A stretch of DNA of 45,000 nucleotides, from positions 225,001 through 270,000 of the forward strand of contig CAJNDS010002557.1 of the NCBI GenBank assembly GCA_905221605.1, in the 5' to 3' direction. Position numbers and translations under genes: made by a program. Shown piece after piece: positions 1 through 10,405 of the stretch; the stretch's first letter is position 1; every line of letters begins with the position of its first letter. The notes under the pieces were generated by a model. It had not been told where the DNA came from, searched no databases, and was given only the letters and a program-made list of their open reading frames with translations. This stretch comes from Symbiodinium natans. Lineage: Eukaryota > Sar > Dinophyceae > Suessiales > Symbiodiniaceae.

Positions 1-360
1 GTTTTTGGGGTTTGTGGGCTTTTGGGTGGTTTTGGGGGTTTGGGGTTTTGTTGAGGTTTTGGGGCTTTGGGGGCTTTAGCGGTTTGGGGGGTTTGGGGAT
101 TTCGGGGGTTTGGTAGTTAAGGGCTTGGTGGGTTTTGGGACTTTAGGGCTTTGAGGGTTAGGGTTTTAGGGTTTAGGATTTGTTTTTTCGCATTTTGAGC
201 TTTTTAGGTTTTGTTGGGCTGTTTGGGTTTAGGGTTTAGTTTGGGAGCGTATGGGGCTTTTTGGGACTATAAGGGGTTAAAAGGATCGAACAGTTGGGGC
301 TGAGTAGGGCTTAAAAAGGCTTAACTTATAGGGCTTAGGGTTTAGGGTTGAGGGCAGAAG
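1..360 (+). repeat. Degenerate G-rich telomere-like stretch
   Basis: The first 360 bases are GT-rich and full of imperfect units (GGTTTGGGG, GGGTTTTGG, TTTAGGG). No frame gives a convincing protein. It looks like an old, decayed array. Confidence 0.7.
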
Positions 361-405
361 AAAAGGGAAAGAGTTCACACTTAGAACTCATCCAAATAAA
401 CTAGC

Positions 406-456
406 CAGGCTGCTGTTCTTGGCTTGCTGTGCGAACCAGCTGTCCTCCCATCTCTC
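406..456 (-). CDS. Candidate internal exon, unidentified protein
   Basis: On the minus strand a CCAG|G acceptor is followed by 17 codons reading ERWEDSWFAQQAKNSSL, then a GC donor, with frame kept at both ends. The island lies between two arrays. The length and the splice pattern match the confirmed exons of the cold shock genes. No family is recognised. The exon could belong to the gene ending at 736 only if that stop is not used. Confidence 0.35.
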
Positions 457-735
457 CTGGAGTAGGATTTAGGGTCCAGGGTTTAGGTTTAGGGTTTAGG
501 GCTTAGGGTTTAGGGTTTGTGGCACAGCAGATGGGCAGCCGTGTGATGCAAGCACAACAGGCAAATCTTTTCCTGGCGCAGGCCTTGCGGCCTTGTGAAA
601 CTCAGCTGGTCTTCAACATGATTCACCCTAAACCCTAAACTCTAGACACTAAACCCTAAACCCTAAACCCTAAACCCTAAACCCTAAACCCTAAACCCTA
701 AACCCTTCTTTTGCCTATGCTGTGGCAAGCCGGTC

Positions 736-1241
736 TCAGCGTCCACTCAGCTTCTCGTAAATCTGTCGCGGAATGCTCAGCAGCGTGTTGGTGTCGTAAT
801 TCTCGTCATCCTGCGGAAGTTCCGACAGGGCGATTAGGGTTTAGGGTTTAGGGTTTAGGGTTTAGGGTTTAGGGTTTAGGGTTTAGCGTTTAGCGTTTAG
901 GGTTTAGGGTTTAGGGTTTAGGGTTAGGGTTTAGGATTAGGGTTTAGGGTCCTTTGAGCTTCAAGATGCGCTTAAACCCCAACCGCCCCAGCTGCAGTCA
1001 CAAACCCCAAGCGCGCAACCCCCAACACGTAAACCCCAAGCCCGAAACCCTAAACCTTATACCCCCAAGCCCTAAACCCTAAACCCTAAACCCTTAACCC
1101 TAAACCCTAAACCCAAAACCCCCCTTAGACAGTGTCCTTTCGGGGACCCTTCGACCTGGAGGAGAGCCAGACGCCATCGTCCGACTCAAGCTGGAGTCCC
1201 CTGGGTTTGGGGTTTGGGGTTTGGGGTTTGGGGTTTAGGGT

Positions 1242-1273
<32 letters not shown>

Positions 1274-3493
1274 GGTTTAGGGTTGAGGGTTTAGGGTTTA
1301 GGGTTTAGGGTTTAGGGTTTAGGGTTTAGGGTTTAGGGCTGAGATTCTGTTTTGTTTTTTTTTTGGGGGGGGAGAGGGGCGGAGGGCGGGGGGGGGGGGT
1401 GGGGGACACTCAGCAGAACTTCGCAACAGACAGCAACACTGGAAATACAAGGGAACACAAGGGAAACAGATGTTAGGTTCAAAAAGCGAAAGATAGCAAA
1501 TGAGGGCCATCCATAATCATCATGGCAAACAAGAAAAGATCACAGTACTGACCAAAATCATCAAAATCATAATCATCATCATAACCATCATAACAATGAA
1601 ACCATCAGAGCAATCACACAAAAATGATACTAGTTATCATAATCACCGTGGTAATCATCAACATCATGATAAAACATGACATGTTTCTAATCCTCCTCCA
1701 CATCATCGTCAAATCATCCCAACAATCATGTCAGTGTTTCTCAAAATGGGGAAATAGCGCGGTGGGGTACCCTTCAAGCACCCTCAAATTAGCAGAACCC
1801 CTAAGCCCTAAACCTAGACCCTTAACCCTAAGCCCTAATCCCCAAACCCTAAACCCTAAACCCTAAACCCTAAACCCTAAACCCCAAACTAGGGGTCCCT
1901 TATCGTAAACCCTACACCCTACCCCAAAAAGTGAAAAGAGGAAGAAGAAGCCGTCATCTGAGCTCGCCGCGCATCCAGGGGGAGGGTCATGTCGTACTCA
2001 CGCAGGCCGCCAAAGTGCTGGGAAGCAGACAGTCAGTGAGGGCTTAAAGGGTTTCAGGGGTTTAGGGTTTGGGGTTTAGGGTTTAGGGTTTAGGGTTTAG
2101 GGTTTAGGGTTTAGGGTTTAGGGGGTTTCGGGCTTAGACTTCGCGATATGTTCAGGACTGCTTTTTTTGCCCTGTTGAGCGGCGGTTGACAGTCCCAGAG
2201 AACTCCCTCCCGCTGCGCCTGGGGGTCCCGGGAAGACCCCCCACTTTGTGGGGGCGGGGCCCCGCCCATCCTTGGCGGTTTAGGGTTTAGGGCTTAGGGT
2301 TTAGGGTTTAGGGTTTAGGGTTTAGGGTTTAGGGTTTAGGGTTTAGGGTTTAGGGTGAACCCCTCCTGACAGTTTGACTTTTAGGCTCCTGATTGTAGTT
2401 TCTACTTAGCTTTTAGGCTCCTTATTGCAGTTTCTACCAAAAACTTAGAAGGCTAAAGTCCTCAGAGCCAGCCAGAAGAAAGCCAAGCAGGGTTTAGGGT
2501 TTAGGGTTTAGGGTTTAGGGTTTAGGGTTTAGGGTTTAGGGTTTAGGGTGTTTAGGGTGTTTAGGGTGTTTAGGGTGTTTTAGGGTGTTTAGGGTGTTTA
2601 GGGTGTTTAGGGTTTAGGGTGTAGGGTGTTTAGGGTTTAGGGTGTTTAGGGTGTTTAGGGTGTTTAGGGTGTTTAGGGTGTTTAGGGTGTTTAGGGTGTT
2701 TAGGGTGTTTAGGGTGTTTAGGGTGTTTAGGGTGTTTAGGGTGTTTAGGGTGTTTAGGGTGTTTAGGGTTTAGGGTTTAGGGTTTAGGGTTCAAGGGGGG
2801 CTCTGCACACCCAGAAGAAAGCCAAGCATCTGCACCGGCATATTCATGGATTGGTATGGGCCCATGGGCCCTGGCATCCCGTATCCTCAGGCGTGGCGAG
2901 GAGGGTTTAGGGTTTAGGGTTTAGGGTTTAGGGTTTAGGGATTAGGGTTTAGGGTTTAGGGTTTAGGGTGTAGGGTGTAGGGTGTAGGGTTGAGGGTTTA
3001 CTGGAACGCAAGGGCGCGTGTACCAACATGCCTACTGGCACTTCTGAACAGTAACATGGCCAGTTTTTGCCTAAGTACTCTGGTTGCAGCAGCTGCCTCA
3101 ACTTAGGAAGATAGCAAGATTCGGAGAAGCCCTGAAATCCAAAACCTAAAACCCTGAAATCCTTAAAGCCCTAAACACCTCAACCCCAAAAACCCTGTAA
3201 CCCGTAAACCCCCCTAAAACCCCCTAAACCCCCTAAACCCCCCAAACCCCCCCAAACCCCCCCAAACCCCCCCAAACCCCCCCAAACCCCCCCTAAACCC
3301 CCTAGACCCCCTAGACCCCCGAAACGCCCGAAACCCTAAACCCTAAACCCTAAACCTTAAACCCTAAACCCTAAACCCTAAGAACCCCAAATTTCTGTGG
3401 CAGGTCGCCGGGCTGGGCTTCATCCACCAGGGAAGCAGCCTGCGGGGCCTTGCCCCAGGACTCCCATGTGACCGCCCTTCCTCCTGGGCTTAC
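736..3493 (-). CDS. Candidate multi-exon gene, unidentified product
   Basis: Four minus-strand exons chain in phase 0. Exon 3395-3493 follows a CT-rich tract ending CCCCAG|G and reads VSPGGRAVTWESWGK and on to GDLPQ. Exon 1964-2017 reads HFGGLREYDMTLPLDARR and ends at a GC donor. Exon 1137-1190 reads LESDDGVWLSSRSKGPRK and ends at a GA donor. Exon 736-810 follows CCGCAG|G, starts DDENYDTNTLLSIPRQ and ends at a stop. All intervening DNA contains telomere-unit arrays. More exons may lie between 2017 and 3395. The family is not recognised. The middle exons are also open on the plus strand, so the chain rests on phase and splice sites only. Confidence 0.42.
1341..1796. other. Unique block between arrays, no gene seen
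   Basis: It begins with a run of T and G (1350-1400), then an ATC/ATA-rich stretch near 1550-1700 rich in ATCATC and AATCATC words. The block is AT-rich compared with the exon islands. It is bounded by TTTAGGG on the left and CCCTAAA on the right. I see no convincing exon. Confidence 0.6.
2355..2490. other. Non-array island, short internal duplication
   Basis: The words TTTTAGGCTCCT and GCAGTTTCTAC or GTAGTTTCTAC occur twice within 80 bases. The last part, CCAGAAGAAAGCCAAGCA, recurs at about 2810-2828 after the next array, so the array at 2490-2800 is flanked by an 18-base direct copy. Confidence 0.55.
2490..2800 (+). repeat. Telomere-unit array converted to a 9-base variant
   Basis: The array begins with pure TTTAGGG units and then changes to about 25 copies of a 9-base unit GTGTTTAGG, before returning to TTTAGGG at the right end. 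Such a homogenised block points to local tandem amplification of one variant. Confidence 0.9.
2815..2903. CDS. Candidate exon island, strand unresolved
   Basis: The plus frame reads IFMDWYGPMGPGIPYPQAW. A minus frame behind a GCCAG|G acceptor reads AHGPIPIHEYAGADAWLSS. Both are free of stops across the island and both look like protein. No family is recognised. Confidence 0.3.
3130..3390 (-). repeat. C-rich variant array (CCCCCAAA-type)
   Basis: Between ordinary CCCTAAA units lies a run of CCCCCCCAAA and CCCCCTAAA units (about 3205-3310), a variant in which the C tract has lengthened to seven. Confidence 0.85.
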
Positions 3494-3827
3494 CTGGGGA
3501 GGGGAGGCAGGGCTTCAGGCTTTGTGGGGTTTAGGGTTTAGGGTTTAGGGTTTAGGGTTTAGGGCTTAGGGCTTAGGGTTTAGGGTTTAGGGTTTAGGGT
3601 TTAGGGTTTAGGGTTTATGGGGCTTATTGGGCATACAGGGCTGATCGGGTTTTTGTTTGTAGGGCTTGTAGGGTTTAGGGTTTTAGGCCTCAGAGCTTCG
3701 GGATTCGGACTTGATGGGTAACGACGATGGTGAGCAGAGCAACGTGGGATCAGAAGAGTAAGGCAATAGGGTTTAGGGTTTAGGGTTTAGGGCTTAGGGT
3801 TTAGGGTTTAGGGTTTAGGGTTTAGGC

Positions 3828-4720
3828 TAACAATACACAATAACCAGTAGCAATCGCAGCAAAACGATACTGAAAATGGAAGCGGACATTTCTTCGTATA
3901 ATTCACTCGACGAGCTTCTACTAAAAGCGACGGTGAAAGTGAAAGTGCAAGTGCAAGTGCGCATCCATGTGCGTGCACGTTTCTAGGGCTCGATATGCGA
4001 CCTTTGTCTAGGGTTCTCCGAAACTTCTAGTCTTATTTGTGGTTTAAGGGTACCTCTACTTTGGGAAGTGCCCATGAGGGGTCTGGAAAAAGGGCCCCAC
4101 CTCCACATTCATCGCCGCCGCCGGCGCCAGTGAAGGCAGAAGGAAGGCAAAGACTCGTCTTCTCATAGCATGCAGGTTGGGTTTCTAAGACAAAATGCGC
4201 ACTCAGGCCCCATGGACTCGAGCCGAAGCAAGCAGAAACGCAGAACCTCCTGTTGAGGACAACTTTTTCGTGGGCTGCCTGGGGCTAGAAGGGTTACGAG
4301 ACATCCACACTGCTTGAAGGGCTGCGGGGGATGTTTCAGGGGGGAGGCGGGGGCGGGGGGGGCATTTTGGGTCGCAGGCATGTCTTATTTCCACTTTTCT
4401 CGGCCCGAGCTATGCAGCACATTGTCCTAACGCCTGCCACCGGCCGAAGCTGGGAAGCATCTGAAGAGCAGGTGTCGTGCTATCCTGGATCCAGTGCATC
4501 TCGGAGCTATCTCTTCGTTCCTGACCCCCTCTCTTCAGCGAGCCCCCCAAGATGCGAAATATTCCGGTTTTTGCGTTCGCTCTTCTCTTTGATGGTTCGA
4601 TTGTTCCGGGGTCTGGGTGTTGGCCCAAGATACTGCACTCAGTGTGCCCCGGAAGGCGACCGCAGATACGACGGCGACCACGCCCAGAAACCTACCTAAA
4701 CCAGATCGTAGCGGTCGCGA
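3828..4720. other. Long non-array stretch, no gene supported
   Basis: This stretch of about 890 bases lacks arrays. It holds a short GTGAAA/GTGCAA repeat (about 3930-3965) and a G-run near 4345. ORFs of 63-122 codons overlap on both strands with no recognisable domain and no clear splice frame. I treat them as chance. Confidence 0.5.
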
Positions 4721-4904
4721 TAAACCCTAAACCCCAAACCCTGAACCCCAAAACCCTGACCACCCTGAACCCTCACCCCTAAGCCCTAGATCCGAAGCCT
4801 TTCAGCCCAACACTCCACACATACTTCCGAAGCAGACTACCCTAAACCCTAAACCCTAAACCCTAAACCCTAAACCCCTAACCCTAAACCCTAAACCCTA
4901 AACC

Positions 4905-5003
4905 CTAAACCCATGGCTTGTGATGACCGGAGCACCGGCCCACGACTCACTCCCAGGCCCCGCCCAGGGGTCTGAGATCTTTGGCCTGGCTCCGGGGAGC
5001 TGC
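4905..5003. CDS. Candidate exon island, strand unresolved
   Basis: Plus strand: a CT-rich tract ending TCCCAG|G, then PAQGSEIFGLAPGSC, and a GT donor formed by the first telomere unit. Minus strand: open with RPKISDPWAGPGSES and on to SHG. The plus splice sites are better; the minus reading agrees with the direction of the chained genes. No family is recognised. Confidence 0.3.
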
Positions 5004-5380
5004 GGGTTTAGGGTTGAGGGTTTAGTATGTAAAGGTTTAGGGTTTAGGGTTTAGGGTTTAGGGTTTAGGGTTTAGCGTTTAGGGTTTAGGGTTTAGGGTT
5101 TAGGGTTTAGGGTTTAGGGTTTAGGGTTTAGGGTTTAGGGTTTAGGGTTTAGGGTTTAGGGTTTAGGGTTTAGGGTTTAGGGTTTAGGGTTTAGGGTTTA
5201 GGGTTTAGGGGGTAAGGTTTAGGGCTTAGGGTTTAGGGTTTAGGGTTGAGGGTTTCGGGTTTAGGGGTGAGGGTTTGGGGTTTAGGGTTGAGGGTTTAGG
5301 GTTGAGGGTTTAGGGTTTAGGGTTTAGGGTTTAGGGTTTAGGGTTGAGGGTGTAGGGTTTAGAGTTTAGGGTTTAGTATT
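5003..5380 (+). repeat. Long TTTAGGG array
   Basis: More than forty units, nearly pure in the centre (5036-5205), with TTGAGGG and TTTCGGG variants toward the right end. It is one of the longest arrays of the window. Confidence 0.95.
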
Positions 5381-5424
5381 TACGTGTGAACTATGCGGTT
5401 GTTGGTTCCAAACGTTGCGGTTTG

Positions 5425-5800
5425 TTAGCATGTCTTGACCACATTTGAGGTAACAAGCAAGAACGGCAAACAATAGTGTTGTTTGCCGTTTCTCTCTCCG
5501 ATTTTGTCTGGTTTGGGAACCTCCGTCTCAAAATCCGGATCAAGTAACTTCTGCAAGAAATACTGGTGCGTTTGGGACTTTTCGTGTTGGGCTTGATTGC
5601 ATGTCGCTATTTCGTAAATACATACAGGACATGTCACCACCTCGTCCTCGGCTCTAATGAAGCGATTCTGTTGCCATGGCCTAACGTTCAGTCTTCTTGT
5701 TCGTATCTTTGCTGTCTTCTTTGTGTTTTTCTCTACATACATTACACGTCTTATAGCTTTCTTCAAATTTCTCGATCTTCTGCATGATGCAACAACTACT
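5425..5800 (-). pseudogene. Decayed ORF with C2H2-type zinc finger
   Basis: The minus strand has a 113-codon ORF that contains CPVCIYEIATCNQAQH followed by EKSQTH, a Cys-x2-Cys-x11-His-x5-His pattern fitting a C2H2-like finger. Just upstream, in another frame, a second cysteine pair appears (YKTCNVCREK). The two parts look like one protein broken by a frameshift, so I call it a remnant. The surrounding kilobase is more AT-rich than the exon islands and has no arrays, which suggests an inserted element rather than a host exon. No enzyme domain is visible, so the element type cannot be named. Confidence 0.45.
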
Positions 5801-6714
5801 GCACGATTTCAATCCTTCCAATACTCACTCTTTATAGGCGTCATTCCTTTAAGTGCGGACTGTGACTGGCATTTAAGCATTCCGACGCAGTATGATCGCT
5901 TGAAACAACACATGTCTTGACTTGCCTACACCGAGAGCACTTTCTAGTAGTGCTAGTGTTATATGCCCCAGAATCATCGAATATCTTACCTACTTTTACT
6001 GGCATTGAATTGTACAAGTTTTCATCATGCGAGATCATGTAGAATAGCACCAGTCCTTGAGATTTAACGATACTGATTACTAATTAATGCTTATGAATCT
6101 GTAGATTATTGCAAGGCACACAGGGGCATTGGGCTCATTTGCTGCTTATGTTTCTTTGGGGTGGTCCATACACTGTCGGCTAGAGACCTTGGGCTTCTCC
6201 CTGTCAAAACAAACTAGATTTGCTAGGCCGTCATATTTAAAAGTATTCTTCAAGAATAGGTGCATCTTTGTACATCCTCCTCCGCGTTTTCTGACCTTCC
6301 TTCTGGGGTAGGCTTTCTTGCCCAGTAGACACTGCATCTACACCTTCTTCTCCCGTGAGTTAGTTGCATCACAGGTGACTTCCAAGAACTCCTATCTTCA
6401 ATGGAATTCTAACATGATTGGAGTATCCAAGAAGCTAAAGCGAATGCTTAACCCTTAACCCAGACCCTAACCCAAATTCTACAAGACCCCCATTCCCGTT
6501 TTGGGCTATGTAGATACAGGTACTGGGGGTCTTGAGCGCAAACAAGATCTTTACGTATATTGCATTCTTAGGTTGGTGGGTGGGTGGTGCCATAGCCCAA
6601 AATGGGAATGCTCTCCGCCTGCTCCCCCCCCCCCCCCACCCAAAAAGGGAATGCTCCCCGCCTCCCCCCCCCCCCCCACAATCCGAAGTCCAAGCCTGAA
6701 AACGTAACACCCCC
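5801..6714. other. AT-rich non-array DNA, probable insertion
   Basis: It continues the AT-rich block of the zinc-finger remnant. A minus ORF at 5841-6050 has a short Cys-x2-Cys pair (RKCSRCRQVKTC) that may belong to the same decayed element. The right end (6590-6720) has two C-runs, each inside a copy of a phrase like GGGAATGCTC. No intact gene is seen. Confidence 0.5.
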
Positions 6715-6890
6715 CTCAACCCTAAACCGTAGAAAACCCTAGAAAACCCTAGAAAACCCTAAGAAACCCTAGAAAACCCTAGAAAACCCTAGAAAACCCC
6801 AAAAACCCTAGAAAACCCTAGAATACCCTAGAATACCCTAGAAAACCCTAGAAAACCCTAGAAAACCCAAAAAACCCTAAAAAACCCACC
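6715..6890 (-). repeat. 10-base variant array (CCCTAGAAAA)
   Basis: About sixteen units of CCCTAGAAAA, with scattered single-base changes, replace the normal 7-base unit. It sits directly 3' of the last visible exon of cold shock gene 2. Confidence 0.9.
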
Positions 6891-6905
6891 CCTCCCCCGG
6901 TAGAC

Positions 6906-9700
6906 CTGGGGTTTGCTCTGATTGTTCAGAAAGACAGTGAACTCGCATTCACTGCCCACCTGCACACCAGGACACTGACCTTGTTCTAACGTAGGGAATT
7001 GGGGTTCGGAGTTTAAGGTTTAGGTTTAGGGTTTAGGGTTTGGGGTTTGGGGTTTAGAGTTTTAGACTGTAGGGTTAGCGGCATTTGGGGTGTAGGGGTG
7101 GAGTAAAGAACTGTGTACTTAAGCTTGAAAAGCTTTATCAAATGCTTCTCTTATATTTGGTGATTACAGACCCTTGAGTTCCCAGCAAGTCACAGCATTT
7201 GGGCTTTATGGTTTAGAGTTTAGAGTTTAGGGTTTAGGGTTTAGGGTTAGCTCATTGACCGAGAAGCCTCTGAGCCTCTGCTAGAATGTCCTCCTTCCGC
7301 TTCACTGCAGGGCCACGAGTTGCCCATAACTTCAATCAACCCTGAAACCCTAAACCCTAAACCCTAAACCCTAAACCCTAAACCCTAAACCCTAAACCCT
7401 AAACCCTAAACCCTAAACCCTAAACCCTAAACCCTAAACCCTAAACCCTAAACCCTAAACCCTTCACTTTGAAAGTCATCCCAGACTTCGCGCCCACAGC
7501 ACCACCTGCGCTCTGAGGGAATGAGGGCCAACGTATACCCATTTAAGAGAGTATATAGGGCCCTCATTCCATGCCTGTATATATATATATACATACATAT
7601 ATATATATACATATATATATACACATATATATATATGTGCACCCTTTAAGGGAGTCTCTAGGGCCCTATACAATCCCTTTAAGGGAGTCGAATAGGGGCC
7701 GAATTCCCTCATTCCCTACAAAGACCCAGCCAGTGTATCTCGAAGACACCCGTCACTGGAAGAAGCTGGAAGGGATTCGGAGCGGGAGGGTTTAGGGTTT
7801 GGGGTTTGGGGCTTAGCATTTAGGATTTAGGGTTTAGGGTTTAGGGTTTGGGGTTTGGGGTTTAGGGTTTAGGGTTTGGGGTTTAGGGTTTGGGGTTTAG
7901 GGTTTAGGGTTTAGGGTTTGGGGCTCTTCCCAGGGCCGAACCTGGAGGCCAGAGGCTTGGAACTGAACCTGGGCCAGGAGGGCGGAAGTGGGAAGGGCTT
8001 TGGGATTTGGGATGTAGGGTTTAGGGTTTAGGGTTTAGGGTTTAGGGTTTAGGGTTTAGGGTTTAGGGTTTAGGGTTTCGGGTTTATAGGGTTTAGGCAT
8101 TAGGGATTTAGGGCTTTGAAGTGTGCTTTTTCGAGAGTGAAGTCGAGTTTTTTAGGACATTGTGAACGAACTCCTGGTCCTTGCGTTTTTGCTTCAGGTA
8201 GACTCGTGTCACCCGAAACCCTCAAAACCCAAAACCCCAAACCCCAAACCCTAAACCCTAAACCCCAAACCCTAAACCCCAAACCCTAAATCCTAAACCC
8301 CAAGCCCCAAACCCTAAACCCCAAATCCCAAACCCTAAACCCCAAACCCTAAACCCTAAACCCTAAACCCCAAATCCCAAACCCCAAACCCTAAACCCTA
8401 AACCCCAAACCCTAAACCCTAAACCCCAAACCTAAACCCTAAACCCCAAACCCTAAACCCTAAACCCTAAACCCCAAACCCTACACCCCATATCCTAAAC
8501 CCTAAACCCCTAAACCCTCCATGGACTGGCAAACCAGCGCCAGGGCGGCGTGATGCAGAAAGACATCGTTCTGGTAGCCTTCCGCCTTAAGGTCCTGATT
8601 AGGGCTTAGGGATTTAGGGTTTGGGACTTAGGGGTTTAGGGTTTAGGGTTTAGGGTTTGGGGTTTAGGGCTTAGGGCGTAGGGCGCATGGCGTAGGGGGT
8701 AGGGTTTAGGCTTTTGGGTTTAGGGTTTAGGGTTTCGGGCTAGGGCACGGCAAGTGTAAGATCCGAAACTTGGAACCGCTCTGTCATGGACTTTGAGCTG
8801 CCAGCGTTGAGGCCTTTTCTTGCGGAGTGGCTTCGGCAATCCCTGAAATGAAAAAAGCCGAAATCCCGAGACTCCCCGCAACGATCCCTAACCCTAAACC
8901 CTAAACCCTAAACCCTAAACCCTAAACCCTAAACCCTAGACCCTTTTGTAGCCGGGTCCTTGCAGTCAATGAAGCCGTAGCCGTTGTTTGGGTTGAAGCC
9001 TCCGTTGCTGCCAGAAATGAGCTTTGGGAGCTTAAAGGCGTTTTAGGGTTTAGGGTTTAGGGTTGAGGTTTTAGGGTTTAGGGTTTCGGATTTAGGGTTT
9101 AGGGTTTGGTGGGTTTTGGAGTAGGTAGCCTTTAACCTTCTGGGGTATATGTATATGTTTTTGTATATGTATATTTATGTAAGGACTCCATTCAGGGGAC
9201 TGAGGTCGGAACGGTAGGGTTTAGAGGTTCAGGGGTTCATGCGGTTCAGGGGTTCAGGGGTTCATGCGGTTCAGGGGTTCAGGGGTTCAGGGGTTCAGGG
9301 GTTCAGGTGTACAGGGTTTTACGGGTGCAGAAGTTTCAACCCTAAACCCTAAACCCTAAACCCTAAACCCTAAACCCTAAACCCTAAAACCCTAAACCCT
9401 AAACCCTAAACCCTAAACCCAAAGGAATTTTGGGGACCAGGGCTTTATCTACGACTTCAGGATGGGGCCAGCTGAGGACGTTCAGACTTCGAGGAAGGTC
9501 TGCTGAGGCCCTGGCTTTTGATGAAGCCAGAACCCTAAACACTAAACCCTAAACCCTAAACCCTAAACCCTAAACCCTAAACCCTAAACCCTATAACCCT
9601 AAACCCTAAACCCTAAACCCTAAGGCCCTGGCTTTTAATGAAGCCAGAATAGTCGCCTATGACCGCCTCCGCTGGGGGCTCAAAGGCCTCGTCGGACTTC
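6906..9700 (-). CDS. Cold shock domain protein, gene 2 (partial, four exons)
   Basis: Four minus-strand exons join in frame into a cold shock (OB-fold, RNA-binding) domain. 9633-9700 ends GDYSGFIK and leaves one base at a GC donor. 8959-8999 (41 bases) gives FNPNNGYGFIDCK, with RNP1-like GYGFI, and ends at a GA donor. 8535-8594 gives DLKAEGYQNDVFLHHAALAL, with RNP2-like DVFLH, then a GT donor. 6906-6959 gives VGSECEFTVFLNNQSKPQ, the last strand, then a GT donor. Acceptors are all AG|G. Introns of 633, 364 and 1575 bases all carry telomere-unit arrays, and the exons fit the family order. Start, stop and flanking exons are not identified; minus codons at 7922-8010 (VQFQASGLQ) were considered and left out. 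The domain implies single-stranded RNA or DNA binding; the cellular role is not shown. Confidence 0.82.
7517..7716. mobile_element. Short inverted-repeat element, GGGAATGAGGG family
   Basis: The ends are a perfect 11-base inverted repeat, GGGAATGAGGG at 7517-7527 and CCCTCATTCCC at 7706-7716. The centre is an AT microsatellite (about 7577-7635), and each half has an inner GGGCCCT word. It encodes nothing. It lies in the large third intron of cold shock gene 2. A second copy is at 43338-43425. Confidence 0.75.
8218..8515 (-). repeat. Mixed CCCTAAA / CCCCAAA array
   Basis: About forty units alternate irregularly between CCCTAAA and CCCCAAA. On the transcript of cold shock gene 2 it reads TTTAGGG and lies just behind the 5' splice site at 8534. 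Confidence 0.92.
9116..9338. repeat. Intron interior with TATATG and GGTTCAGGGG repeats
   Basis: A short ATATGT microsatellite (9147-9180) is followed by about nine units of GGTTCAGGGG or GGTTCATGC (9225-9310). Both are in the first placed intron of cold shock gene 2. Confidence 0.7.
9508..9650. repeat. Array flanked by 26-base direct copies
   Basis: The words GGCCCTGGCTTTTGATGAAG (from 9508) and GGCCCTGGCTTTTAATGAAG (from 9624) flank a CCCTAAA array of about 95 bases and continue matching through GCCAGAA. The right copy is the end of a coding exon of cold shock gene 2; the left copy repeats that exon end inside the intron. Confidence 0.85.
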
Positions 9701-9812
9701 CTGCGGGTTTAGGGTTTAGGGTTTGGGGTTTGGGGTTTGGGGTTTAGGGTTTGGGGTTTGGGGTTTAGGGTTTGAGGTTTAGGGTTTAGGGTTTACGGTT
9801 TAGGGTTTAGGG

Positions 9813-10038
9813 TTCAGGTTGTTGGGCGCATGGTGCGTACAAGGACCGCTTTACACCAGGAGAACGGGGAGGGGGGAGCACTATTCCTTCTTGTCTTAGG
9901 GTTCCCAGGCCCTGTGTTCTAGAAAGATTGCAGCACAATCTCCAAACCATCCAAGCCTTCTTTTGTTCTTACTTCTTTTATTACTTCCTTTATGTCTTTC
10001 TTTCTTTCGTTCTTTCTGTCTTTCTGTCGTGCTTTCTT

Positions 10039-10074
<36 letters not shown>

Positions 10075-10405
10075 TGTCACTCTTTCTTTCACTCGTTGTT
10101 TCTTGGGGTGGAAACCCTCCCGCATGTGTGTGTGTGTGTGCGAGTGAGTGACTGAGTGAGTGAGTGAGGGAGTGTGTGTGTGTGTGTGTGTGTCGGTCGG
10201 TCGCTATATCCCTCGCCCTCTTCCTCTTCCTCTTCCTCTTCCTCTTCCTCTTCCTCTTCCTCTTCCTCTTCCTCTTCCTCTTCCTCTTCCTCTTCCTCTT
10301 CCTCTTCTTCTTCTTCTTCTTCTTCTTATTCTTCTTCTTCATCAATGAGGGTCCTCTTTCTTGGCTGCCACTGCTGCGCCTGCGGCTCGGCCGGGCGCGC
10401 CTGGC
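9813..10405. repeat. Cluster of pyrimidine and GT microsatellites
   Basis: In order on the plus strand: TTTC-rich and CT runs (9960-10080), GT runs (10120-10195), then about seventeen CTTCCT units passing into CTT (10215-10345). ORFs of 60-150 codons here encode only Arg/Lys, Ser, Leu/Phe or Pro/Leu repeats and are not genes. Confidence 0.92.

Noticed and set aside
2490-2800. CRISPR array
   Set aside because: There are no unique spacers; units are directly abutting telomere variants.
3404-3515. Plus-strand exon VAGLGFIHQGSSLRG
   Set aside because: The minus strand has a long CT tract ending CAG|G and an equally open frame that chains with its neighbours.
6904-7000. Plus-strand exon DLGFALIVQKDSELAFTAHL
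   Set aside because: The minus reading ends in FTVFLNNQSKPQ, the last strand of cold shock domain 2.
8742-8885. Extra exon between the GYGFIDCK and NDVFLHH parts of gene 2
   Set aside because: The two flanking exons join directly in phase and in domain order, so this island is intron interior.
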